From Akkermansiaceae bacterium (GTDB lineage Bacteria > Verrucomicrobiota > Verrucomicrobiia > Verrucomicrobiales > Akkermansiaceae): DNA of 5,811 nucleotides. Positions 1 through 5,811 of the stretch are shown here, piece after piece; positions within the stretch are counted from its first letter, which is position 1, and each line of letters begins with the position of its first letter. Below the pieces are notes generated by a model, which was not told the DNA's origin, made no database searches, and worked only from the letters and a program-made list of their open reading frames with translations. The stretch spans positions 1 through 5,811 of the forward strand of contig JARFRT010000482.1 in NCBI GenBank assembly GCA_029287105.1. Direction: 5' to 3'. Both the position numbers and the translations under genes were made by a program.

Positions 1-48
1 TGTGTGCAGAGTGGGGATGCCGAGTCCGGGCTGTATGTGCTGAAGTGA
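1..48 (+). CDS. Possible 3' end of an upstream plus-strand gene (very short, uncertain)
   Basis: Frame 1 is open from the window edge to a TGA at 46-48 and reads CVQSGDAESGLYVLK. The residue mix looks protein-like, and most codons end in G or C, as in the real genes of this window. Fifteen codons are too few to identify a family, and the other two plus frames are also open for most of this length. It could be the tail of a gene that converges on the ribosomal operon, or plain chance. Sequence left of the window would settle it. Confidence 0.2.
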   Translation, partial: CVQSGDAESGLYVLK

Positions 49-280
49 TGGGATGGTGTTGATGTCGTGACAATTGCCCTGGGTTTTCACACGTTGGGGT
101 AAGGTCATTTGTGTCAGGCTGCTGTCGGATCGTGGATGTGATTAGGGGCTTCGCCAGCGGGTGAGGTCATGACTGAGACGGTCATGCCACTTGGCGTGAT
201 AGAGACGTTGTTCTTCTGCACTTGGCATTATTGTTCCAAATTTGCGTGTGGGGTAATCGCGCTTGGAGGGGGCGGTATAT
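49..280. other. Intergenic stretch, no gene recognised
   Basis: I see no convincing coding frame, tRNA or structured RNA on either strand. GGTCAT recurs at 104, 165 and 180, and GTCATGAC (166-173) is a short palindrome, but nothing ties these to a function. The stretch lies beyond the terminator of the minus-strand ribosomal operon, so it is probably a spacer between convergent transcription units. Confidence 0.5.
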
Positions 281-317
281 AAATAAAAAAAGCCCCGCTG
301 GTTGATCCAGCGGGGCT
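281..317 (-). terminator. Rho-independent terminator of the rplU-rpmA operon
   Basis: Read on the minus strand, this is a perfect 11-bp GC-rich stem, AGCCCCGCTGG with CCAGCGGGGCT, closed by a 5-base loop and followed directly by TTTTTTATTT. The stem begins 30 bases after the rpmA stop codon, as expected for the operon's end. Read on the plus strand, the bases after the stem are TTGGGAAAA, which is a poor U-tract. The terminator therefore appears to work mainly in the minus direction. Confidence 0.93.
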
Positions 318-347
318 TTGGGAAAATGGATTGGTGTCCGGGCAGGC

Positions 348-602
<255 letters not shown>

Positions 603-645
603 GGTGGTAAGTAGTTGGAATTAAAATGGATTGAATCGAGCTGGT

Positions 646-957
646 TTAGCTGATGCTGGTGATTTCCAGCTTGGTGAGACTGCGGCGGTAGCCCTTGGTC
701 TTGTGGTAACCCTGGCGGCGCTTGAACTTGAACGCAACACCCTTCTTGCCGCGGAACTGATCGACGACCTTGGCGGTGACGCTGGCACCCTCAACGGTGG
801 GTGTGCCGACGGTTGTTGCGGTGCCGTCGTTGACGAGCAGAACGGTGTCGAACTTGGCTTCGGAACCAACTTCAGCGTCGATCTTCTCGACGTCGAGGGT
901 TTCACCTTCTTGAACGCGGTATTGTTTACCACCTGTTTTGAAAACTGCGTAGGCCAT
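646..957 (-). CDS. rplU: Large ribosomal subunit protein bL21
   Basis: This 103-residue protein is bL21, a 50S subunit protein that binds 23S rRNA. Evidence is the N-terminal block AYAVFKTGGKQYRV (residues 2-15), the acidic DVEKIDAEVGS stretch with FDTVLLVND typical of the family's beta barrel, and the C-terminal RNA-binding block with FKFKRRQGYHKTKGYRR (about 76-92) followed by LTKLEITSI. Length matches the family. It leads the rplU-rpmA operon, the usual bacterial order. The start is secure: AAGGAG lies 7 bases upstream of the ATG, and the protein begins at the family's usual residue. Nothing is truncated or frameshifted. The downstream obgE/cgtA gene that often follows in other bacteria is absent, because the terminator comes directly after rpmA. 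Confidence 0.98.
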   Translation of the reverse strand: MAYAVFKTGGKQYRVQEGETLDVEKIDAEVGSEAKFDTVLLVNDGTATTVGTPTVEGASVTAKVVDQFRGKKGVAFKFKRRQGYHKTKGYRRSLTKLEITSIS

Positions 958-964
958 GATTATT

Positions 965-970
965 CTCCTT
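965..970 (-). promoter_or_regulatory. Ribosome binding site of rplU
   Basis: On the minus strand this reads AAGGAG, a near-perfect anti-16S match, with 7 bases to the rplU ATG. It is the strongest Shine-Dalgarno sequence in the window. By contrast, rpmA, the tesA-like gene and the ybbA-like gene show none. Confidence 0.85.
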
Positions 971-1039
971 GGAGTGCTAGGGTTAAGCTTGGATGCTTAG
1001 GATCCGCCGGAACACACCTTGTGGGCCGTGCGGGGGCGG

Positions 1040-1089
1040 AATTCACCACATATCCGTCATACGGGCAAGGATATTTTTTTAATAAAAAT
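1040..1089 (-). promoter_or_regulatory. Candidate rplU-rpmA promoter with UP-like A/T tract
   Basis: On the minus strand a TTGCCC hexamer (1063-1068) resembles a -35 element. Seventeen bases later comes TGAATT (1040-1045), a weak -10 match at 3 of 6 positions. Just upstream of the -35 lies an uninterrupted 19-base A/T tract (1071-1089), about where an UP element would bind the RNA polymerase alpha subunits. Ribosomal operons often have such tracts. Transcription would start near 1033 and leave a leader of about 75 bases before the rplU ATG. The A/T tract is plain to see; the hexamers are a judgement. Confidence 0.4.
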
Positions 1090-1183
1090 GGATCCCCGCC
1101 CGCAGTCGGGTGCGAATCGACCCCTGATCGCTGGTTTTGGTGGGCCCTGCGCCGTTCAGAACCGTGCGGGCGTCGGCGTTTTT

Positions 1184-1206
1184 GGATGGCGGCGGGCCCG
1201 CCATCC
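1184..1206. repeat. GC-rich inverted repeat (hairpin)
   Basis: GGATGGCGG (1184-1192) and CCGCCATCC (1198-1206) are perfect 9-bp reverse complements around a 5-base CGGGC loop. A short T-run lies before the stem on the plus strand, which becomes an A-run after it on the minus strand. Neither strand therefore has the U-tract of an intrinsic terminator. It may be a structural element of an untranslated leader or a protein-binding palindrome; function unknown. Confidence 0.5.
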
Positions 1207-1357
1207 TTGTGCCTGGTGGCGCGTTTTTTTCGCCAGTATGCGCCCGTGGAATCGGGTGTGGATCGGCTGGAGGGTACGGTTCGGGGTCATTATCGCGCAT
1301 TTATGGAGAATGGTCGTGGTTTACCAGGATTGATGATTGGGGATTCGAACGGTGGGG

Positions 1358-1369
1358 TTGTCGTGACAA
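1358..1369. promoter_or_regulatory. Operator-like 12-bp dyad
   Basis: TTGTCGTGACAA is a perfect 5-bp inverted repeat (TTGTC and GACAA) around GT. It lies 84 bases before the proposed start at 1453, and its right half overlaps the first copy of the direct repeat at 1366. The spacing and symmetry would suit a dimeric transcription factor. This is inference from symmetry alone; a 10-base stretch of it also occurs at 64-73, which by itself is compatible with chance. Confidence 0.3.
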
Positions 1370-1413
1370 AGCGGGTGACCGGCTGCGATTTGATTGAACA
1401 AAGTGGGTGACGG
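1366..1413 (+). repeat. Imperfect direct repeat with 32-bp period
   Basis: ACAAAGCGGGTGACCGG (1366-1382) and ACAAAGTGGGTGACGG (1398-1413) share the first 14 bases with a single C/T difference, then differ by one missing base. The copies begin exactly 32 bp apart, close to three helical turns, so both would face the same side of the DNA. They end about 40 bases before the proposed start codon of the 1453 gene. This suggests paired activator or repressor sites. I see no clear third copy. Confidence 0.45.
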
Positions 1414-1431
1414 TATGTCATAGTGCCCTGG

Positions 1432-1454
1432 ATGGTTCGCAAGAGGCGAACCAT
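1432..1454 (+). promoter_or_regulatory. Start-site hairpin masking the Shine-Dalgarno sequence
   Basis: ATGGTTCGC (1432-1440) and GCGAACCAT (1446-1454) are perfect 9-bp reverse complements around the loop AAGAG. The loop and first stem base form AAGAGG (1441-1446), the best Shine-Dalgarno match for the downstream gene, 6 bases before the ATG at 1453. Two bases of that ATG are in the stem. If folded in the mRNA, the hairpin would hide both signal and start codon. The pairing is seen directly; a regulatory role is inference. If translation began at the alternative GTG at 1423, the hairpin would lie within the coding sequence. Confidence 0.5.
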
Positions 1455-2820
1455 GGGAATAGGTATCATGAAAAAAGGCACAATTGGATCCGACCAGAAA
1501 CCGTGGATGAAGCTGGTGAGGTGGGTGATTGGATGGCCGTTGTTTCTGGGTGGAATTTGGTTCTTTGTGATTCCCGGGCTCACAGTGTGTTGGTATCTCG
1601 GTACGGACACCGGCCTCCATGGCGAAGGGGTGTCGAAATTTGCGTATCGTCGGCACCAGTTGTTGAGTGATGATTATGCGCGCTACGCCCGTGATCGTAT
1701 TGCCTCCGGAAAAGCCCAGACGCTCCATACAAGCCAGATTGCCGAGACAGAATGGCCGTTGTTTGGTTCCTGCTTTTATCTCTGGGCCACGGAATCGTTG
1801 CAAGATGCCTGGGAAAAGGATCCGGGCTTGTCCAAGCGGGCACCCAAGGTCTATGCGCGGGCTGCGATCGATGCCGCCAAGGACCTGGTGCTCGACCCGG
1901 GTCATGCCAAGTGGGTGAAGGATCACTGGGGGGAGGACTACCTGGGAAAAGAAAACGTCTTTTACCGGATGCTGGTGATTTCGGCGATCGTGTCTCACCA
2001 CAACCTGACCGGAAGTGATGAGCATTTTGAGCTGCTGCGTGATCAGTCGGACCGGTTGATCAGGGAGATCGACGCATCGCCTCACGGGATTCTCGATGAC
2101 TATCCCGGCCAGTGCTACCCGACGGATGTGGTGGCGGCGATTGGTGCCATCCAGAGGGCCGACAAGGTGTTAGGCACGGATCATGGTGCGATGATCAAGC
2201 GGTCGTTGCGTGCATTTTCAGGAAGCATGGTAGGGCCATATGGTTTGCCTGCCTATGCTGCCGAGTCGGGGACGGGGCGGAGGTTTGACGATTCGAGGGG
2301 CTGTGGCAATTCCTACTTCACGACCTTTGCTCCGGGCATCTGGCCGACGGAAGATCCCGGTTGGTATGAGGCGTATGCCAAGCATTACTGGCAGGAAGAC
2401 CGGTTTGTCGCGGGCTTCAGAGAGTTTCCCCTCGGAACGAGTGATGATTATTACATGGACGTCGATGCAGGGCCGGTGTTGGGTGGCTGGGGCACGGCCG
2501 CCACGGCCTTTGGTATCGGCGCCGCCAGGGTGAATGGTCGCTTTGACCATGCCTCCGCGCTTTCCTACGAAATGCTTGCCGCGAGCTGGCCACTGGCGAA
2601 TGGGACGATGCTTTTCCCCCGTTTGTTTTCCAACGGCGAACACGCGCCCTACCTGGGTGAAGTTGCGATCCTGTTCCAACTGAGCCGTGAGCCCGTGCAT
2701 GGGGAGGCGGCTGTGGCTGGGCGCGGGAGTATTCCTGCTTGTGTTTGGTTGATGCTGCTAGGTTATGCCTGTTTGACAATGCTTACATGCTGGCCGGGAT
2801 GGAGGCTGATCAGATCTTGA
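1453..2820 (+). CDS. Membrane-anchored protein with a linalool dehydratase/isomerase-like domain (tentative)
   Basis: The protein has about 455 residues; numbering here counts from the 1453 ATG. A hydrophobic segment at about 23-48 (LVRWVIGWPLFLGGIWFFV) and another at about 427-447 flank a large soluble part, followed by a short basic tail. The centre resembles, from memory, the alpha/alpha-barrel linalool dehydratase/isomerase family: a KENVFY motif (166-171), then LTGS, ASPHGILDDYP (208-218) and LGTDHGAM. The cysteine positions of the known enzyme seem to be replaced (D near 215, T near 224), so I do not assign that reaction. Other landmarks are DDSRGCGNSYFTTFAPG (279-295) and DDYYMDVDAGPVLGGWGTAATAFGIG. 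The start at 1453 was chosen for AAGAGG 6 bases upstream. Alternatives are GTG 1423, ATG 1432 and ATG 1468, the last preceded by GGAATAGG. It is transcribed alone and converges on the tesA-like gene 68 bases away. Substrate unknown. Confidence 0.75.
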   Translation: MGIGIMKKGTIGSDQKPWMKLVRWVIGWPLFLGGIWFFVIPGLTVCWYLGTDTGLHGEGVSKFAYRRHQLLSDDYARYARDRIASGKAQTLHTSQIAETEWPLFGSCFYLWATESLQDAWEKDPGLSKRAPKVYARAAIDAAKDLVLDPGHAKWVKDHWGEDYLGKENVFYRMLVISAIVSHHNLTGSDEHFELLRDQSDRLIREIDASPHGILDDYPGQCYPTDVVAAIGAIQRADKVLGTDHGAMIKRSLRAFSGSMVGPYGLPAYAAESGTGRRFDDSRGCGNSYFTTFAPGIWPTEDPGWYEAYAKHYWQEDRFVAGFREFPLGTSDDYYMDVDAGPVLGGWGTAATAFGIGAARVNGRFDHASALSYEMLAASWPLANGTMLFPRLFSNGEHAPYLGEVAILFQLSREPVHGEAAVAGRGSIPACVWLMLLGYACLTMLTCWPGWRLIRS

Positions 2821-2888
2821 GTGAATCGAGATGCTTTGATCGCCTTTGCAAGACAGGGGTCGAGCATGCCGGGATGATTCCGCATCCG

Positions 2889-3536
2889 CTATCTGAGCAG
2901 CGGGGCCAATGCCTTGTAGACGTGCGCTGCTATCATCGTCTGACCCTTCACATTGGGGTGAATACCGTCGGGTAGGTTAAGTGATGGCTTGGCGGCCACC
3001 CCCTCGAGCAGGAACGGGAGCGCGTGGGCATTTTTGTTGCTGGCGGCCTCCGCGAACACCTTGCGGAAGGCGTCGGTGTAGTCCTTGCCCATGTTTTCCG
3101 GCATTTGCATGCCAGCGACGAGGATTTTGGCATCAGGTTGGGCTTTGCGGACCCTGTCGACAATGGCCTCGATATTGGCCTGGCTGACCTTGGGGGCGAT
3201 ACCGCGCAAACCGTCGTTGCCGCCGAGCGCGATCACGAGAATATCGATCGGCCGTTTCGCCAACACGGCGATCCTGCGCAGTCCGCCCGCGGTGGTGTCG
3301 CCGCTCAGGCCGGCATTCAGCACTTGCAGCCGGTGGCCGTCAGCCGCCGCCAGCTGTTGGACCATGGCCGGATAGGCTTCCTCTTTTTTCAGGCCATAAC
3401 CCGCGGTGATGCTGTCACCCAGGAAGACGATTTTTTGGGGAGTTTGCCCGTGCGCGCCGGGTGATGAAGCCAGCAGCAGGCACAACGAGAAAATCGCTGC
3501 AAAAACTGAAGACGGATGCGAGAAAAGGTGTATCAT
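2889..3536 (-). CDS. tesA: TesA-like SGNH-family esterase/lysophospholipase, exported
   Basis: This 215-residue protein is a GDSL/SGNH hydrolase of the TesA type (thioesterase I/protease I/lysophospholipase L1), which cleaves acyl esters and thioesters in the periplasm. All four blocks are visible: FLGDSITAGYG with nucleophile Ser42, NAGLSGDT with oxyanion Gly79, GGND with Asn107, and DGIHP with Asp190 and His193 completing the triad. Residues 1-30 form a signal peptide with hydrophobic core VFAAIFSLCLLLA and a probable cut after AHG; no lipobox cysteine is seen at the cut. Length is close to E. coli TesA. It diverges from the ybbA-ybbP-like pair, as in E. coli, which supports the orthology call. 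No Shine-Dalgarno sequence precedes the ATG (the bases are CCGCCGAACC). I see no terminator in the 68 bases after its stop. In vivo substrate cannot be read from the sequence. Confidence 0.93.
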   Translation of the reverse strand: MIHLFSHPSSVFAAIFSLCLLLASSPGAHGQTPQKIVFLGDSITAGYGLKKEEAYPAMVQQLAAADGHRLQVLNAGLSGDTTAGGLRRIAVLAKRPIDILVIALGGNDGLRGIAPKVSQANIEAIVDRVRKAQPDAKILVAGMQMPENMGKDYTDAFRKVFAEAASNKNAHALPFLLEGVAAKPSLNLPDGIHPNVKGQTMIAAHVYKALAPLLR

Positions 3537-3641
3537 GGTTCGGCGGGTTGCGGGTCGGGCGGTTTACACGGATGATGCAATGCCCAGCTGCCCCGCTTTG
3601 CGCGACAACTTAACCCCATCTGGGAAATTGGCTAGAAATTC
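3537..3641. promoter_or_regulatory. Shared divergent promoter region of the tesA-like and ybbA-like genes
   Basis: These 105 bases must hold the start signals of both divergent genes. On the plus strand TTAACC (3610-3615) and TAGAAA (3633-3638) are 17 bases apart, each matching its consensus at 4 of 6 positions. However, they would start transcription at about 3645, just past the ATG, so I do not accept them as the promoter. On the minus strand TGTAAA (3563-3568) is -10-like but has no partner. Neither gene has a Shine-Dalgarno sequence here. Promoter function is inferred from gene orientation only. Confidence 0.5.
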
Positions 3642-4349
3642 ATGGTAACAAACGACATCAACCCGATTCTGAGGACGCGAGACCTTACAAAAACCTACGA
3701 GAGCGGGGGGCATCACCTCACGGTTCTCGACCAGGTCAGCATCGATGTCCCCCAGGGTGCGACAGCGGCGATTGTGGGGCCGTCGGGCAGTGGGAAAACA
3801 ACGCTGCTCGGACTCTGCGCCGGCCTTGACCGGGCGACGAGCGGCACCGTGCAACTTGATGATCAGGATATTTCCGGATATGACGAGGACGCCCGTGCCC
3901 GGCTGCGGAGTGAGTCGGTGGGTTTCATTTTCCAGAATTTCCAACTGATGCCCACGCTGACCGCGTTGGAGAATGTGCTGGTGCCCGGGGAACTCAGGGG
4001 GGTGCAAAATGCGGCGATCACCACTCGCGCCGCCGAGTTGCTGGACCGTGTTGGCCTCGGCGCCAGGATGGAGCACTACCCGAGTCAGTTGTCGGGTGGC
4101 GAACAGCAGCGTGTCGCGATTGCCCGCGCCTTTATCCACCGTCCCAAGATCCTGTTTGCAGACGAGCCCACGGGCAATCTGGACGAGGAGGCCAGCGCCC
4201 TTGTCGAGGAGATGCTGTTTGATCTCAACCGTGAATCGGGCACGGCCCTGGTGCTGGTCACCCACGATCTGGAGCTGGCCCGGAAGGCGTCGTTGGTTTT
4301 CCGCCTGAAGGGGGGGAAACTCGTGGATCATCAATCCGGTCGTACATAA
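3642..4349 (+). CDS. ybbA: YbbA/LolD-type ABC transporter ATP-binding protein
   Basis: This 235-residue ATPase would power the adjacent FtsX-type permease from the cytoplasmic face of the inner membrane. All nucleotide-binding motifs are intact: Walker A GPSGSGKT (46-53), Q-loop Gln98 in FIFQNF, signature LSGGEQQR (150-157), Walker B ILFADEP (170-176) with Glu175, D-loop NLD (179-181) and H-loop His208. The MacB/LolD subfamily shows in LMPTLTALENV and ADEPTGNLD; DEDARARLRSESVGF and LLFADEPTGNLD-like stretches recall E. coli YbbA closely. The gene order fixes YbbA over LolD: it diverges from a tesA-like gene and precedes a YbbP-like permease. Length is normal for a stand-alone ATPase. No Shine-Dalgarno sequence precedes the ATG, but family similarity begins within about ten residues, so the start is probably right. 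The transported substrate is not known for this subfamily. Confidence 0.93.
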   Translation: MVTNDINPILRTRDLTKTYESGGHHLTVLDQVSIDVPQGATAAIVGPSGSGKTTLLGLCAGLDRATSGTVQLDDQDISGYDEDARARLRSESVGFIFQNFQLMPTLTALENVLVPGELRGVQNAAITTRAAELLDRVGLGARMEHYPSQLSGGEQQRVAIARAFIHRPKILFADEPTGNLDEEASALVEEMLFDLNRESGTALVLVTHDLELARKASLVFRLKGGKLVDHQSGRT

Positions 4350-4353
4350 ACTG

Positions 4354-5811
4354 ATGCTGCGTCTGGTCAAACACCTCTTTTCTTCCTGGGCCTGGCGAAT
4401 GGCCTGGAGGGATAGTCGACCCGTGCGCTGGCGGCTCTTGCTGTTTTCCGCCTCAATTGTTTTTGGCGTTGCCGCCTTGGTGACCATCGGCTCGCTGAGG
4501 CAGAACCTGAACGATGCGGTGGGTTCGCAGGCGAAGTCCTTGCTGGGTGCCGACCTGATGATATCATCACGTCAGCCATACACCGAGGAAACGAAGCGGT
4601 TCATCGCCGGGATCGCCGGGAACGGCGGCAGCCGGGCCAGGGAGGTCTCGTTCACCACGATGCTGGGAGTGGGGGAGTCAGCGTCACCGAAGCTGGTGAG
4701 CATCCGCGGGTTGGACGCGTCGTTCCCGTTTTATGGCGAAGTGGTCACGAGTCCGCCCGACGCATGGGCAAAGGTGCAGAAAACAGCCGGCGTCATCGTC
4801 GAGGCCTCATTCCTCAAGAACATGAATGCCAAGGTTGGCGACATGGCAACATTTGGCGGCCTGGAGCTGCCGGTCATGGGCGTGTTGCAACAGGCCCCTC
4901 CGTCCGCATCGGGTTTTGCCGCATTTTCACCCATGGTGATCACCTCGTTGGACGTGATTGAAAAAACAAACCTAACAGGAAGCAAGAGCATGGTTTTCTA
5001 CCGGACCTATTTCAAGTTCCCTGGCAACGTTGATGCGGAGAAGCTGGTGAAAAAGAATGCCGATGTTTTTGAAAAGCAGCGGTTGACGCAGATCACCGCC
5101 AGCAAGCGGAGCGAGAGCATTGAGAAGGCCATCAGCCGTCTCTACACCTTCTTTAACCTGATCGGATTCAGTGCCCTTTTCCTGGGAGGTATCGGCGTTG
5201 CCGGAGCCATCCATATCCATATCTCCGAACGCCTGCAAAGTGTGGCCACCCTGCGCTGTCTCGGCTGTTCCTCGGCCCGGGCCTTTGCGGTTTATCTCGC
5301 CCAGAGCATTGCCATGGGTGCTGCCGGAACCTTGGCGGGGATTCTGGTGGGCAGCGGATTTGTGCTTGTCCTCGGGGTGGTCATCACCAAGCTCCCGCCG
5401 GGAGCGCTGCCGTTTGCGGTCGAGCTGGCGCCGGTGTGGTTCGAAGTATTCAAGGCCGGCGTCGTGGGGATGCTGATCTGCGTGAGCTTCGCGTTGCTGC
5501 CGCTGCTTGCAGTCCGGCGAGTGAGCCCGCTGGCCGCCCTGCGTCGCGAGGAAATCGCCCTGCACAAGGCGGCCCGGGACCCTCTGCGCTGGTTGGTCAT
5601 GGCAGGGCTGGTCGTCTTTGCGTTTTTACTGACATGGCTCGACACCCGGGATGCCGCCCATGGTTGGAAAACGTCCCTGGGATACATTGTGTTTCTTGTG
5701 CGGGCGTTACTGGTCCTCATCGCTGCCGGCAAGGCGCTGCGTTGGTTCACCAGGAAGGTGGCCCGGCCATCCTGGCCGTTTGTCATCCGACAAGGCATTG
5801 CCAGCCTGTAC
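4354..5811 (+). CDS. ybbP: YbbP-like FtsX-family ABC permease, 3' end beyond the window
   Basis: An open frame of 486 codons runs from ATG 4354 to the window edge without a stop. The start is 4 bases after the ATPase stop, which suggests translational coupling; no good Shine-Dalgarno sequence is seen. In order: cytoplasmic WRMAWRDSRPVRWRLLLF, first membrane helix about 27-47, periplasmic domain about 49-262 beginning with QAKSLLGADLMISSRQPYTEE, then FtsX-domain helices about 264-288, 313-345 and 365-388, closed by LLAVRRVSPLAALR (383-397). Two further helices (about 412-428 and 442-460) lead to IRQGIASLY at the edge. In YbbP proteins an RQG-LY motif opens the second, duplicated half, so roughly 300-350 residues should lie beyond the window. 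YbbP-type proteins are about 800 residues with ten or so helices, unlike the four-helix LolC/E. It would pair with the preceding ATPase; the substrate is unproven, with lipids or lipoproteins suspected from neighbours. Confidence 0.92.
   Translation, partial: MLRLVKHLFSSWAWRMAWRDSRPVRWRLLLFSASIVFGVAALVTIGSLRQNLNDAVGSQAKSLLGADLMISSRQPYTEETKRFIAGIAGNGGSRAREVSFTTMLGVGESASPKLVSIRGLDASFPFYGEVVTSPPDAWAKVQKTAGVIVEASFLKNMNAKVGDMATFGGLELPVMGVLQQAPPSASGFAAFSPMVITSLDVIEKTNLTGSKSMVFYRTYFKFPGNVDAEKLVKKNADVFEKQRLTQITASKRSESIEKAISRLYTFFNLIGFSALFLGGIGVAGAIHIHISERLQSVATLRCLGCSSARAFAVYLAQSIAMGAAGTLAGILVGSGFVLVLGVVITKLPPGALPFAVELAPVWFEVFKAGVVGMLICVSFALLPLLAVRRVSPLAALRREEIALHKAARDPLRWLVMAGLVVFAFLLTWLDTRDAAHGWKTSLGYIVFLVRALLVLIAAGKALRWFTRKVARPSWPFVIRQGIASLY

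Larger units (their letters stand above)
958..1452. other. Divergent intergenic region, 495 bases, no gene recognised
   Basis: This region separates the minus-strand rplU from the plus-strand gene at 1453. It has several open frames, but their translations are rich in W, R, G and P with no family resemblance, so I read them as chance frames in GC-rich DNA. The rplU side holds that gene's ribosome binding site and likely promoter. The other side holds a dyad, a direct repeat and a start-site hairpin, listed separately. No tRNA was found: the TTCGAA-containing stretch near 1343-1348 has no pairing T-arm. Confidence 0.55.

Noticed and set aside
984..999. TAAGC / GCTTA hairpin in the rplU leader as a ribosomal-protein autoregulatory element
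   Set aside because: Five pairs around a six-base loop is too weak, and I recognise no known bL21 leader structure.
1107..1122. GGGTGCGAATCGACCC as a second T-arm-like element on the plus strand
   Set aside because: The stem has only four pairs around an eight-base loop, and no other tRNA arms lie upstream.
1019..1333. Open frame of 104 codons on the plus strand in the intergenic region
   Set aside because: The translation is rich in W, R, G and P with no domain, has no ribosome binding site, and overlaps other equally open frames; it looks like chance in GC-rich DNA.
1338..1352. TTCGAA-containing stretch that looks like a tRNA T-loop on the minus strand
   Set aside because: The five bases on either side of the loop (CACCG and CCCCA on the minus strand) do not pair, and no acceptor, D or anticodon arm can be built around it.
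2886..2903. CCGCT / AGCGG hairpin over the tesA stop codon as a terminator for the convergent genes
   Set aside because: The stem has only five pairs around an eight-base loop, and no T-run follows on either strand.
3024..3464. Plus-strand open frame of 146 codons
   Set aside because: It is antisense to the tesA-like gene, whose catalytic blocks are all present on the minus strand.
3610..3638. TTAACC and TAGAAA, 17 bases apart, as promoter of the ybbA-like gene
   Set aside because: The predicted transcription start, about 3645, falls just after the ATG at 3642, so it could not give a transcript for the annotated protein.
3564..4487. Long minus-strand open frame of 307 codons
   Set aside because: It lies antisense to the ABC ATPase, whose Walker A, signature and Walker B motifs are all intact on the plus strand. 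The antisense translation resembles no known family.

Overview
The window looks like an ordinary chromosomal segment of a moderately GC-rich Gram-negative bacterium. A member of the Verrucomicrobiota/PVC group is the best guess. The main hint is ribosomal protein bL27, whose N-terminus reads GQGSVKNGRDS instead of the more widespread GGSTRNGRDS. A periplasmic-type TesA esterase and a YbbA/YbbP transporter fit a diderm cell. This is inference from protein sequence by eye; no database search was possible.

Layout. Bases 1-48 may hold the last codons of a plus-strand gene, and 49-280 shows nothing convincing. A strong intrinsic terminator (281-317) ends a minus-strand ribosomal operon, rplU-rpmA (957 to 348). 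Its probable promoter lies near 1040-1068, with a 19-bp all-A/T tract placed like an UP element. A 495-base divergent intergenic region (958-1452) follows. It holds a GC-rich hairpin (1184-1206), a 12-bp dyad (1358-1369), an imperfect direct repeat with a 32-bp period (1366-1382 and 1398-1413), and a perfect 9-bp-stem hairpin (1432-1454). The last hairpin encloses the best Shine-Dalgarno sequence of the next gene. That gene (1453-2820) encodes a protein of about 455 residues with a membrane segment near each end. Its central domain recalls the linalool dehydratase/isomerase-type alpha/alpha-barrel family, apparently without that enzyme's catalytic cysteines.

The right half is a classical conserved neighbourhood. 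A TesA-like SGNH hydrolase lies on the minus strand (3536-2889). It diverges from a YbbA-like ABC ATPase (3642-4349), which is followed after 4 bases by a YbbP-like FtsX-family permease (from 4354) that runs off the window end. E. coli has the same tesA / ybbA-ybbP arrangement. The ATPase and permease would form one inner-membrane complex working on lipids or lipoproteins, and the esterase would act in the periplasm.

I found no mobile element, CRISPR array, tRNA, rRNA or defence system. The least-explained parts are the 1453-2820 membrane protein and the repeat- and hairpin-rich control region in front of it. I do not claim a new system.
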